Shown here: piece by piece, positions 1 to 6,140 of the stretch | Numbering within the stretch: position 1 is the stretch's first letter | Layout: the number at the start of each line of letters is the position of its first letter | Origin: Bacillota bacterium | GTDB lineage: Bacteria > Bacillota > UBA4882 > UBA8346 | Reading direction: 5' to 3' | Assembly (NCBI GenBank): GCA_023415375.1 | Contig: JAEZKW010000230.1 | Span: 1 to 6,216 of the forward strand | DNA length: 6,216 nt | The notes under the pieces: generated by a model | What the model saw: only the letters and a program-made list of their open reading frames with translations | The model's database searches: none | What the model was told of the DNA's origin: nothing | Program-made: the position numbers and the translations under genes

Positions 1-225
1 GGTGACGGTCAAACCGGGCATCAACTCGAATTAACCTGGTTACGGGATCGTAAAGAACCTTATAATTTAGGCGATAACGAAATTCATTTGGCTTTTAAGG
101 CTGAAGACTTCCAAGCAGCTTATCAACTTCACAAAAAAATGGGCTGCATTTGTTATGAAAATAAAGATATGGGAATTTATTTTATTGAAGATCCCGACGG
201 CTATTGGCTAGAGATTATTCCCTAA
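1..225 (+). CDS. Glyoxalase I-like VOC-family protein (3' part only)
   Basis: The last 74 codons of a gene whose start lies before the window. The translated end fits the second half of a glyoxalase I (lactoylglutathione lyase)-type vicinal oxygen chelate fold: LELTW, then EIHLAF, then EDPDGYWLEII at the C-terminus. By comparison with E. coli GloA, E10 (LELT), H29 (EIHLAF) and E71 (WLEII) of this fragment match three of the four metal ligands; the fourth would lie in the missing N-terminal part. The fragment is about the length of the C-terminal half of a roughly 125-135 aa GloA protein. In the family such enzymes isomerise the methylglyoxal-thiol hemithioacetal in the cytoplasm. Related VOC proteins can be dioxygenases or antibiotic-binding proteins, so glyoxalase I is the best call but not proven. 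The stop codon is embedded in a perfect palindrome. Confidence 0.85.
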   Translation, partial: GDGQTGHQLELTWLRDRKEPYNLGDNEIHLAFKAEDFQAAYQLHKKMGCICYENKDMGIYFIEDPDGYWLEIIP

Positions 226-240
226 CGGATGCATCCGTTA
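223..240. repeat. 18-bp perfect palindrome over the stop codon
   Basis: taacggatgcatccgtta is identical to its own reverse complement. It begins with the TAA of the glyoxalase-like gene. As RNA it could fold into a 7-bp stem with a 4-nt loop. No T-tract follows directly, so it is not a standard intrinsic terminator. It may stabilise the 3' end, act as a weak terminator, or bind a dimeric protein. Confidence 0.6.
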
Positions 241-261
241 CGACTCATTAAATTCATTCCT

Positions 262-376
262 AACCACGAAGGTTACTACGAAGTGAAATTGTAGATACAA
301 TTCCTTAAAAAAGCTTGCGTTTTTAGAACACGAAGATTAAAGATTTTCTTCGTGCCCCTTCGTGTTCTTCGTGGTT
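262..376. repeat. Cluster of inverted cacgaag/cttcgtg heptamers
   Basis: The heptamer cacgaag occurs at 265-271 and 329-335, with a one-mismatch copy at 277-283. Its reverse complement cttcgtg occurs at 348-354, 358-364 and 367-373. They allow three stems: 262-271 with 367-376 (10 bp), 326-335 with 358-367 (10 bp) and 329-336 with 347-354 (8 bp). The second and third are mutually exclusive, and the first shares base 367 with the second. The unit resembles the 'accacgaag-NN-cacgaag' type of short dispersed intergenic repeat that I recall from many environmental bacterial genomes; that link is from memory. No coding function is visible in 226-469. Confidence 0.6.
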
Positions 377-390
377 GTATTCTTTTTTTT
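326..390 (+). terminator. Possible terminator or attenuator before azlC
   Basis: The 10-bp stem gaacacgaag/cttcgtgttc (326-335 with 358-367) and the outer stem ending at 376 are followed by eight Ts at 383-390. This could end transcription from the glyoxalase-like gene, or attenuate a transcript running into azlC. The distance from stem to T-tract (4-15 nt) is not ideal, so the call is tentative. Confidence 0.35.
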
Positions 391-455
391 ATTTTGATTT
401 ACCGGTATGATCAATTTTTTTAGCAAAACGGAGATCGCCCGGGTTGGCATTATAC

Positions 456-461
456 AAGGAG
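456..461 (+). promoter_or_regulatory. RBS deciding the azlC start
   Basis: aaggag lies 8 nt upstream of the ATG at 470. The in-frame ATG at 407 has only T-rich sequence before it and would add 21 residues not expected at an AzlC N-terminus, so 470 is preferred. Confidence 0.85.
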
Positions 462-469
462 ATAGAATT

Positions 470-1177
470 ATGGCTTTAGACATTTCACGATCATACGAAC
501 AACGATGGGAAGGTATTAAAGCGGGCTTGCCGATCTTTTTAGGCTATTTTCCAATGGCTATGGCCTTTGGTTTGATGGCGAAAGCAAGTGGTATTGGTTT
601 TATGCCGACAATGGCTTTTTCAGTGTTTGTTTTTGCCGGTGCCAGTCAATTTATGGCTCTTGGTTTACTGAATACCGGAGTAGCAGCGGGGGAAATAATC
701 CTGGCCACTTTTTTACTAAACTTTCGCCATTTGTTGATGAGTGCTTCGCTGGCTGCTCACCTAAAGCAAGAGAAAAAACCTCAGTTAGCAGCCTTGGCTT
801 TTGGAGTAACCGATGAAACCTTTGCGGTGGCATCAACTTTACCGAAGGAGCCAGGGTTAAAGTTCTTAATAAGTTTGGAAGCCGTCGCTTATAGTGGTTG
901 GGTGGGAGGAACGATTGCCGGCTTTCTCGTCGGCTCTTCATTGCCTGCATCGATCCAGGCAAGCCTGGGAATAACTCTGTATGCAATGTTTGCTGCAATT
1001 TTGGTTCCTCAATTTAAGCGTTCCTGGGGGATCGTTTTTCTTGCATTTGGATCCGGAGTCCTTCACCTTATAATCAATGTGCTGAAAATAATGCCTGCTG
1101 GTTGGAGTATTATTACTGCAATGGTATTAACGGCAATTTTGGGGGCTTGTTTGATAAAAGATGAGAATGCTACCTAA
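470..1177 (+). CDS. azlC: AzlC-family branched-chain amino acid exporter, large subunit
   Basis: 235-residue integral membrane protein of the AzlC family (usual length about 230-250 aa). In the known family, AzlC with the small subunit AzlD exports branched-chain amino acids across the cytoplasmic membrane; B. subtilis AzlCD gives 4-azaleucine resistance. Visible signatures are an N-terminal segment with GLPIFLGYFPMAMAFG (19-34), AGASQF (56-61) and NFRH (84-87) in the first conserved half, then FGVTDETFA and further hydrophobic helices to a short charged tail (KDEN). Start 470 is chosen because aaggag sits 8 nt upstream. The partner azlD follows on the same strand after about 100 nt, with no clear terminator between, so co-transcription is likely. 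Substrate specificity within the family (leucine, valine, azaleucine or other amino acids) cannot be read from the sequence. Confidence 0.93.
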   Translation: MALDISRSYEQRWEGIKAGLPIFLGYFPMAMAFGLMAKASGIGFMPTMAFSVFVFAGASQFMALGLLNTGVAAGEIILATFLLNFRHLLMSASLAAHLKQEKKPQLAALAFGVTDETFAVASTLPKEPGLKFLISLEAVAYSGWVGGTIAGFLVGSSLPASIQASLGITLYAMFAAILVPQFKRSWGIVFLAFGSGVLHLIINVLKIMPAGWSIITAMVLTAILGACLIKDENAT

Positions 1178-1221
1178 AGCCTTGTTGCCAAATCTTCCGT
1201 TTAGCCAAAATAGGGAAAGAT

Positions 1222-1260
1222 GAGTTCGCACGCGCCGGAAAACGTGTGCGTGTGCTACTC
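1222..1260 (+). promoter_or_regulatory. Strong GC-rich hairpin between azlC and azlD
   Basis: gagt (1222-1225) pairs with actc (1257-1260). Inside it, cgcacgcgc (1227-1235) pairs with gtgcgtgtg (1246-1254), with two G-U wobbles, around a roughly 10-nt loop. The structure ends 7 nt before the azlD ribosome-binding site. No T-tract follows, so it looks like an RNA-stability, processing or translation-control element, or a small dispersed repeat, rather than a terminator. Confidence 0.5.
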
Positions 1261-1267
1261 GAATTCA

Positions 1268-1273
1268 TGGAGG
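1268..1273 (+). promoter_or_regulatory. RBS deciding the azlD start
   Basis: tggagg is 6 nt before the ATG at 1280. This favours the start MKIWFVVF over an in-frame ATG at 1220, whose extra 20 residues are polar and would be encoded across the hairpin. Confidence 0.85.
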
Positions 1274-1279
1274 ACTCGC

Positions 1280-1588
1280 ATGAAAATATGGTTCGTTGTT
1301 TTTGGGATGATGGCTGTTACTTACATCCCGCGGTTGATTCCTTTAGTAACTCTAGCTGATCGCCCTTTACCCCCGTTTTTAAAACGCTTTTTACAATTTA
1401 TTCCTTATACTGCTTTAGGGGCATTAATCATTCCCGGAGTTGTGGACGCTACACCCGGTAAACCATTGGCTGCTTTGGCTGGTCTGGGAACTGCAGCTTT
1501 TTGCGCCTGGCTTAAGGGCGGAGTGGTTTTATCCATTCTTGCATCGATCATCGTAACCTTTATCATGTTATGTTTTTACCCGGGATAA
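1280..1588 (+). CDS. azlD: AzlD-family branched-chain amino acid exporter, small subunit
   Basis: 102-residue hydrophobic protein, the usual size for AzlD (about 100-110 aa). It begins with a membrane helix leading into TYIPR (14-18), the typical AzlD N-terminal signature (TY-[LI]-PR). A basic-hydrophobic stretch (LPPFLKRFLQFIPYTALGALIIPG, given here only by its ends L30 and G53) and two further hydrophobic helices follow. In the known family AzlD acts with AzlC as the second subunit of the branched-chain amino acid exporter in the cytoplasmic membrane. It lies downstream of azlC on the same strand. The start at 1280 is supported by ggagg 6 nt upstream. A weak 5-bp stem overlaps the stop codon. 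Confidence 0.92.
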   Translation: MKIWFVVFGMMAVTYIPRLIPLVTLADRPLPPFLKRFLQFIPYTALGALIIPGVVDATPGKPLAALAGLGTAAFCAWLKGGVVLSILASIIVTFIMLCFYPG

Positions 1589-1608
1589 TGAATCCCAAAG
1601 ACTTTTTT
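1582..1608 (+). terminator. Weak candidate terminator after azlD
   Basis: gggat (1582-1586) and atccc (1592-1596) form a 5-bp stem overlapping the azlD stop codon. Six Ts follow at 1603-1608. The stem is short and the gap to the T-tract is 6 nt, so termination would be inefficient at best. Confidence 0.35.
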
Positions 1609-1695
1609 ATTTCTAGGATTTTTACTGGAGAAAGTTTTTTTGGACACCCTATCTTTAGTATTCCGCTTCATGCTAGTGAATGATGGAAATGAAAG

Positions 1696-3027
1696 ATGGG
1701 CTGTGTTTTGGAACATTGGGTTTTCTTCGATGAGCAAAAAGAAAACGGTAACTTGGTACGGTATGCCAAAAACCTGCTGAATACGAAGATCTACCGTTTT
1801 GAGCCGGTGGTTACCAAATTTGCGGCTACTGATGCCGGAAGGTTCCGGACGGGAATTCATGAACGCTATAATGCCTTAGAATGCTTTAAAACTAATGATT
1901 TAGGAATTTTGAGCGTCTATGGACCATGCTTCTTGGATGGAATATTCTGGCTCGGTTGGAAATCGCGTAATGGGGAAAGCTTTTTTCATTCCTTAGAAAG
2001 CCAGTCTCCTTTGGATTTAGAATCAATACTGACTGGGCTCTATCCTCTCATCCAAGCATATCATAATTTTAACCGGGCCGGTTTAATCGTCGGAAGGCCG
2101 GATTGGGGCCGGTTATATCGTAATTCTCATGGTATTTATATGGTGGATCCTTATTATATGCCTTATCTAACCGAGCCCCCCTGTAAACTTCCACTGGGTT
2201 TGGAAAATTGCCGGCCGCCGGAAACTTATAACGGCTCTAAGCTAAGCAAGTACGGCGACTTATTTTATTTGGGATTAATTATTTATCTGGCCATAACAAG
2301 TAAACTTCCTTTCGAAGTGATTGATGGGTGGCCCACCAGGGCACTATTCAAAGGTGATATTATTTCACCAGTGATTTTTCAAGCCAATCTTAATCCATTC
2401 CTGGCTGAACAGATTAAGGTCCTATTACATCCCAATCCTGAAAAGCGGGGTACCATCCAGCAACTGGAAGCTTTTTGGCATCACATGCTGGAGCAAAAGA
2501 GCTTTTTAGCACCAGCACAGGCACAAGCATTGAATGTTAAAGAACAGCAAAAATTCCGAAGGAAGATCCGTTGGCAAAAGATACGTCTACCGATTTGGGG
2601 GACTATAGCCGGATTGATTTTTTTAGCTATTTTTGTTTTTCTCACCGGGGCTAGAAAGAATGGATATCACGCTCAAGAAATCGACCCAATCATCGCAGTC
2701 CAAGATTTATATCAGACAGCAGCAGGTCCACCACGTGGGGCATGTTTTCAAGCTCCCTTCATTATGGATGATTTTGAGCGGGAACGTAAGAAACGGCTTA
2801 ACACTGCTGCTGAACTGTTAATGCGACCTTTGGCTGAAATTAAACAAACCCGAATTCTCAGGCGAACCCGTCATCAGGCAGTTATTGAAGTTTTGGTTTG
2901 CCGCTGGGAATGGATGGATGAAAAGTGGCAAAACCACTTATACAAAGAGCGGCTAACAGTAGAAAACAAAGGGGAAAAATGGTTGGTGACCGCTCGGAAG
3001 ACCCCTCGAAAGACTATTCCAAAGTAA
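1696..3027 (+). CDS. Membrane-anchored pseudokinase with NTF2-like ectodomain
   Basis: 443 residues. Residues about 20-265 follow a protein-kinase fold. N-lobe-like strands end in LGILSVYGPCF (69-79). A catalytic-loop region at 122-141 is followed by VDP (150-152) in place of DFG, and RPPE (173-176) stands in for APE. Next come an alpha-F helix GDLFYLGLIIYLAITSKLPF (187-206) and a 'PNPEKRGTIQQL' end motif (246-257). In the catalytic loop, LIVGRPDWGRLY aligns with 'IIHGDIKPSNIL', so the catalytic Asp appears to be R134 and the metal-binding Asn R139; only D151 of DFG survives. It is probably catalytically inactive. A basic stretch (RRKIRWQKIR, 288-297) precedes one transmembrane helix (299-318), which predicts an inside N-terminus and an outside C-terminus. 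Residues 329-435 (IDPIIAVQDLYQ ... ERLTVENKGEKWLVTARK) resemble a small NTF2-like domain; this is a weak call. The ATG at 1696 has only a poor RBS (ggaaa, 1685-1689), and the frame is closed by a TGA at 1690-1692, so the true N-terminus is uncertain. A role as sensor or scaffold is inference. Confidence 0.75.
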   Translation: MGCVLEHWVFFDEQKENGNLVRYAKNLLNTKIYRFEPVVTKFAATDAGRFRTGIHERYNALECFKTNDLGILSVYGPCFLDGIFWLGWKSRNGESFFHSLESQSPLDLESILTGLYPLIQAYHNFNRAGLIVGRPDWGRLYRNSHGIYMVDPYYMPYLTEPPCKLPLGLENCRPPETYNGSKLSKYGDLFYLGLIIYLAITSKLPFEVIDGWPTRALFKGDIISPVIFQANLNPFLAEQIKVLLHPNPEKRGTIQQLEAFWHHMLEQKSFLAPAQAQALNVKEQQKFRRKIRWQKIRLPIWGTIAGLIFLAIFVFLTGARKNGYHAQEIDPIIAVQDLYQTAAGPPRGACFQAPFIMDDFERERKKRLNTAAELLMRPLAEIKQTRILRRTRHQAVIEVLVCRWEWMDEKWQNHLYKERLTVENKGEKWLVTARKTPRKTIPK

Positions 3028-3030
3028 TTT

Positions 3031-4698
3031 TTAGATACGGCCTGACCGGATAATCGATATCACCAGCCATATTCCCATAATCAGGGCAGTAAAAAATCCA
3101 ATTTCGGCAATGGGGAAACGGGCTAATAATGAAGTAGAAGCTTTGAATGACATTAATGACGATCCTACAATGATTGCCGCAATAATGATGCTCGATGAAA
3201 GCCGGTTTCCCAAAATTATTAATTTGGAGATCAATAAGTCAAAGTGGTGCTGCTCAATTTTTAATTTTAAATCTCCATCGCTGGCCATTTGCAACAGTTC
3301 CGTTGCCTTACCGGGAAATGTAGTTACTGCTGTAGTAAGATCCAGCAAATATTCTAACAAGACTTTTTTCATGTTCTCAGGGGTGAATTTTTCTAAAATT
3401 AACCGTGAGCCGAAAGGTTTAGCCAGTTCCAAAAGGCTGGTATCGGGATTGAGCCCAGTAATGATGTTGTCGAGCAGTACCAAGCATCGGGCAATTAAGG
3501 CCAGTTCTTGGGGGGGACGAATTTGAAAACGGGAGGAGAGTTCCAGTAACTCCCGGAATAAGGTACTGAGTTCGATGTCTTTTAGGGGGCGGTTGTAGTA
3601 ATGATCCAATAAATAATATAACTCCCGTTTTAAAAGCTGTTGGCCACCTTTAAGAGGTTTACTTGAAAATTCGTTTAAAACCATCAAAAGGGTGTTAACA
3701 TCCCTGCGGAGTATGCTAAGGAGGATTTTGACAAGACGCTCTTTCAGCCATCCGTCGAGTCGGCCGACCATTCCGAAATCCATCAATATGATGACTCCCT
3801 CTTTGGAAATCATAATATTACCCGGATGGGGATCGGCATGAAAAAATCCGTCAATGAGTATTTGTTTAAAAAATACTCTGGACAGTTTAAGGGCAATTTC
3901 CGGTTTATGGATGCCGTTTTGTTCCAACTCAGCGGTAGCAGTTATTTTTGAGCCCTCAACATAATCAAGGACTAAGACCCTTTTTGAGGTCCATTTCCAA
4001 TGTACTTTTGGGATAAGCACACTTCCATCGCCCTCAAAATTTTCATGGAAACGCTCAGCGTTTTTAGCCTCGATGATGTAATTCAGTTCGTCACGGATCG
4101 TACGGGCAAATTCAGTGGTAAAATCCTGAATCTTATAGAGCTTACCCCAATCGGTGCGCGTTTCCAAAAAGCCGGCCACATCGTACATAATTTCTAAGTC
4201 TGTTTCAATGGTTTTCGGTATCCCTGCTCGTTGGACTTTGACAGCCACTCGTTCCCCGGTTAATAAGGTGGCTTCATGGACTTGGCCGATGGATGCAGAG
4301 GCCAGTGGGTCGGAATTGAATTTCCTAAAAACAAGTTCGGGGGGCTGTCCCAGTTCCGTTTCCAGGGTTTGCTTGATTTCCAAGAAATCAACACGTAGAA
4401 CCTGATCCTGGAGTAATTCCAATTGGGTTATAAAACGGGCCGGGAGCAAGTCAGGGCGTGTACTCAATACCTGGCCTAACTTAATAAAGGTTGGGCCCAA
4501 ATCTGCCAGCATCATTCGGAACCGCTCAGCAATATTCAAGGTGGATTCCACAGTCCCCCGGTGTTGCCAAGGCCAGCGTATGACTTTACGGATACCGCTC
4601 AACTCCAGTAAATAACCAAATCCATGAGTGCTGATGACTCGAATGATCTCATTATAACGTTGAAAATGCCGATAATGTTTTGTAAAGAAAGGCTTCAA
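3031..4698 (-). CDS. ABC1/UbiB/AarF-family atypical kinase-like protein
   Basis: 555 residues, close to E. coli UbiB (546). The family signatures appear in order: KLGQ (73-76, the KxGQ motif) followed by STRPDLLP; LASASIGQVH (132-141, the Ala-rich nucleotide loop); VAVK with K154; DELNY (203-207); HADPHPGN (287-294, catalytic loop with D289 and N294); and MDFG (306-309). Two hydrophobic helices close the protein (about 501-518 and 533-550), as in membrane-bound family members. All ATP- and metal-binding residues are present, so it should be a functional ATPase or atypical kinase. In proteobacteria and mitochondria UbiB/COQ8 supports ubiquinone synthesis; in lineages without ubiquinone the role is unsettled (lipid or isoprenoid homeostasis has been proposed), so no symbol is given. 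The TTG start at 4696-4698 is supported by gagg 6 nt upstream (cctc at 4705-4708 on the + strand). It converges on the pseudokinase gene with 3 nt between stops and diverges from the MFS gene. Confidence 0.93.
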   Translation of the reverse strand: MKPFFTKHYRHFQRYNEIIRVISTHGFGYLLELSGIRKVIRWPWQHRGTVESTLNIAERFRMMLADLGPTFIKLGQVLSTRPDLLPARFITQLELLQDQVLRVDFLEIKQTLETELGQPPELVFRKFNSDPLASASIGQVHEATLLTGERVAVKVQRAGIPKTIETDLEIMYDVAGFLETRTDWGKLYKIQDFTTEFARTIRDELNYIIEAKNAERFHENFEGDGSVLIPKVHWKWTSKRVLVLDYVEGSKITATAELEQNGIHKPEIALKLSRVFFKQILIDGFFHADPHPGNIMISKEGVIILMDFGMVGRLDGWLKERLVKILLSILRRDVNTLLMVLNEFSSKPLKGGQQLLKRELYYLLDHYYNRPLKDIELSTLFRELLELSSRFQIRPPQELALIARCLVLLDNIITGLNPDTSLLELAKPFGSRLILEKFTPENMKKVLLEYLLDLTTAVTTFPGKATELLQMASDGDLKLKIEQHHFDLLISKLIILGNRLSSSIIIAAIIVGSSLMSFKASTSLLARFPIAEIGFFTALIMGIWLVISIIRSGRI

Positions 4699-4704
4699 AA
4701 TATG

Positions 4705-4708
4705 CCTC
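4705..4708 (-). promoter_or_regulatory. RBS for the ABC1-family gene (TTG start)
   Basis: Read on the minus strand, gagg lies 6 nt before TTG. An in-frame TAA lies a few codons upstream and no ATG or GTG lies between, so TTG is the only good start apart from rare ATT codons. Confidence 0.6.
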
Positions 4709-4737
4709 GCGCATCGAATTTGTTATTATTTTGTACG

Positions 4738-4751
4738 TTTACTGCAGTAAA
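4738..4751. promoter_or_regulatory. 14-bp perfect palindrome in the divergent intergenic region
   Basis: tttactgcagtaaa equals its own reverse complement and lies near the middle of the 91-nt gap between the divergent ABC1-family and MFS genes. The position and symmetry fit an operator for a dimeric regulator controlling one or both genes. Each arm gives a tttact that could serve as a poor -35 element; on the minus strand aataat follows at 15-nt spacing. No strong promoter is visible, so both the operator and promoter roles are inferred. Confidence 0.45.
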
Positions 4752-4775
4752 TATTTTTTGAGCAATGTTATTATC

Positions 4776-4781
4776 AGGGGG
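4776..4781 (+). promoter_or_regulatory. RBS for the MFS gene (TTG start)
   Basis: aggggg lies 8 nt upstream of TTG at 4790. This supports the TTG start over later in-frame ATG codons, which fall inside the first membrane helix (residue 38 onward). Confidence 0.7.
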
Positions 4782-4789
4782 ATATTCTT

Positions 4790-6112
4790 TTGGGCAAACT
4801 CATTTCGAAATTAGGGTTTTCTTTTAAAGGTTCAAACTTAAATTCTTCCACACCCAATGAAAAACTGCAACGGAATATTCGCCTGAACGTAATCCATGGC
4901 ATGTTCAACGTGGCTGCCCTGGATATGGTGAACCCATTCCTGGGTATTTTTGCTATTAAGCTCGGGGCTTCCAAGTTTTTGGTTGCCCTGTTATCTTCGG
5001 CTCCAGCCGCGGTGAGTCTTCTTGCGATGATTCCACTCGCTGGATATATTGATCGGAGCTCCCGAAAAAAACTTTTAACCTTTATTTTTATGCTGGCTCA
5101 TCGATGTTTTTTCCTGGTTGTCGCCTGCATACCTTTTTTTGAACCTTCGATAAGGGCGATGCTGTTTGTGGCGATTATAGCGGTTATGAATTTACCGGGC
5201 TCCATTGGCAATGTGGCTTGGCAATCTTTTATTTCAAGGATTATTCCTCCTGAATATCGGGTGGCTGCCTTTGCAGCCCGCAATCGGATCATGAATTTAG
5301 TCGGTACTGCGTTGACGGTCATAGCAGGATTTGTTTTAGACCGTTTAAAATATCCGGCTGGCTATCAGATTTTCTTTACCACAGCCTTTCTTCTAGGGAT
5401 GGTTGAATTATATGTTTTTAGTAAGATCGAGGAACCTGAGCCGGAGAAAATTACCACATCATGTTTTGATGGGGTTCAAAAATCGGATTTGTCGGTAACA
5501 AAAATTACAGGCGCACTGGTCAACGAATTTACTAAAGAGCCGCAGTTTGTTCGCTATATGCTGGCTTCAGTTTTATTTTATTTCGGTTGGCAGATTGCCT
5601 GGCCTTTATTTAGCTGGTATCAGGTGAAGGTATTAAATGCGAATAACCTTTGGGTTAGTGTATTAAGTTTGATAAATACCGGCGGCTCTTTGGTCGGTTA
5701 TGGGTTTTGGGTTAAAATCTTAAATCGGCATGGTAACCTTAAAACATTATTTTATGCCAGTAGTTTTATTTTCATTGTACCGGCAATTTATGCATTCTCC
5801 CATAGTTTATATATCGTTGCCGCCTTTAATTTACTGGTCGGCGCGATATTTTCAGGAGTTAATCTGGCATTGTTCAATGCTCTTTTGGAAGTAACTCCGG
5901 AAGAACGTAAAACTTCGTATATTGCTTATTATAATACGGCGATTACTATATCCTCAATTGTTGCGCCAATTGCCGGAGTAGGGCTTCTAAACATCATGAA
6001 TTTTCAATGGGCGTTTATCGTATGTGCGATATTGCGTATTTTAGGGAGTTTGTCCTTCTGGGTGATTGACAAAATGGACCCTGCGGGAAAAAGTACAACG
6101 GTTCAATCATAA
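4790..6112 (+). CDS. Major facilitator superfamily transporter
   Basis: 440-residue polytopic membrane protein with the two-halves layout of 12-TM MFS carriers. A polar N-terminal tail of about 33 residues precedes TM1. The loop between TM2 and TM3 carries a motif-A-like GYIDRSSRKKL (85-95; family consensus G-x-L-x-D-R-x-G-R-K). A cytoplasmic stretch IPPEYRVAAFAARNR (151-165) follows TM4, and a charged central loop spans about 210-253. The second half contains six more hydrophobic segments and ends in a short polar tail. MFS proteins are secondary carriers in the cytoplasmic membrane, driven by proton or other ion gradients. The substrate (drug, sugar or metabolite efflux or uptake) cannot be told from the sequence. 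It starts with TTG behind aggggg and is divergent from the ABC1-family gene, with a shared palindrome between them. No regulator or enzyme gene adjacent to it in the window hints at a substrate. Confidence 0.9.
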   Translation: MGKLISKLGFSFKGSNLNSSTPNEKLQRNIRLNVIHGMFNVAALDMVNPFLGIFAIKLGASKFLVALLSSAPAAVSLLAMIPLAGYIDRSSRKKLLTFIFMLAHRCFFLVVACIPFFEPSIRAMLFVAIIAVMNLPGSIGNVAWQSFISRIIPPEYRVAAFAARNRIMNLVGTALTVIAGFVLDRLKYPAGYQIFFTTAFLLGMVELYVFSKIEEPEPEKITTSCFDGVQKSDLSVTKITGALVNEFTKEPQFVRYMLASVLFYFGWQIAWPLFSWYQVKVLNANNLWVSVLSLINTGGSLVGYGFWVKILNRHGNLKTLFYASSFIFIVPAIYAFSHSLYIVAAFNLLVGAIFSGVNLALFNALLEVTPEERKTSYIAYYNTAITISSIVAPIAGVGLLNIMNFQWAFIVCAILRILGSLSFWVIDKMDPAGKSTTVQS

Positions 6113-6140
6113 CTACGACACCCTCATGAATAAACTGTAA

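Noticed and set aside
262..376. CRISPR array from the repeated heptamers
   Set aside because: The repeats are only 7-10 nt, in both orientations and spaced irregularly at 9-64 nt, with no unique spacers of uniform size.
407..469. Upstream in-frame ATG giving AzlC 21 extra residues
   Set aside because: No RBS precedes it, while aaggag stands 8 nt before the ATG at 470 and that start gives the usual AzlC length and N-terminus.
226..469. T-box or other amino-acid riboswitch in the azlC leader
   Set aside because: The conserved T-box sequence (AGGGTGGNACCGCG type) is absent, and no other known riboswitch core was recognised; only repeats and a T-tract are seen.
651..998. Minus-strand open frame inside azlC
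   Set aside because: It is antisense to the clear AzlC motifs and has a low-complexity, basic composition with no recognisable family.
1220..1279. In-frame ATG giving AzlD 20 extra residues
   Set aside because: The added residues are polar, would be read through a strong hairpin, and lack a good RBS; ggagg precedes the ATG at 1280.
3110..3526. Open frame on the + strand inside the ABC1-family gene
   Set aside because: It runs antisense to well-conserved coding sequence, has no RBS, and its translation shows no recognisable domain.
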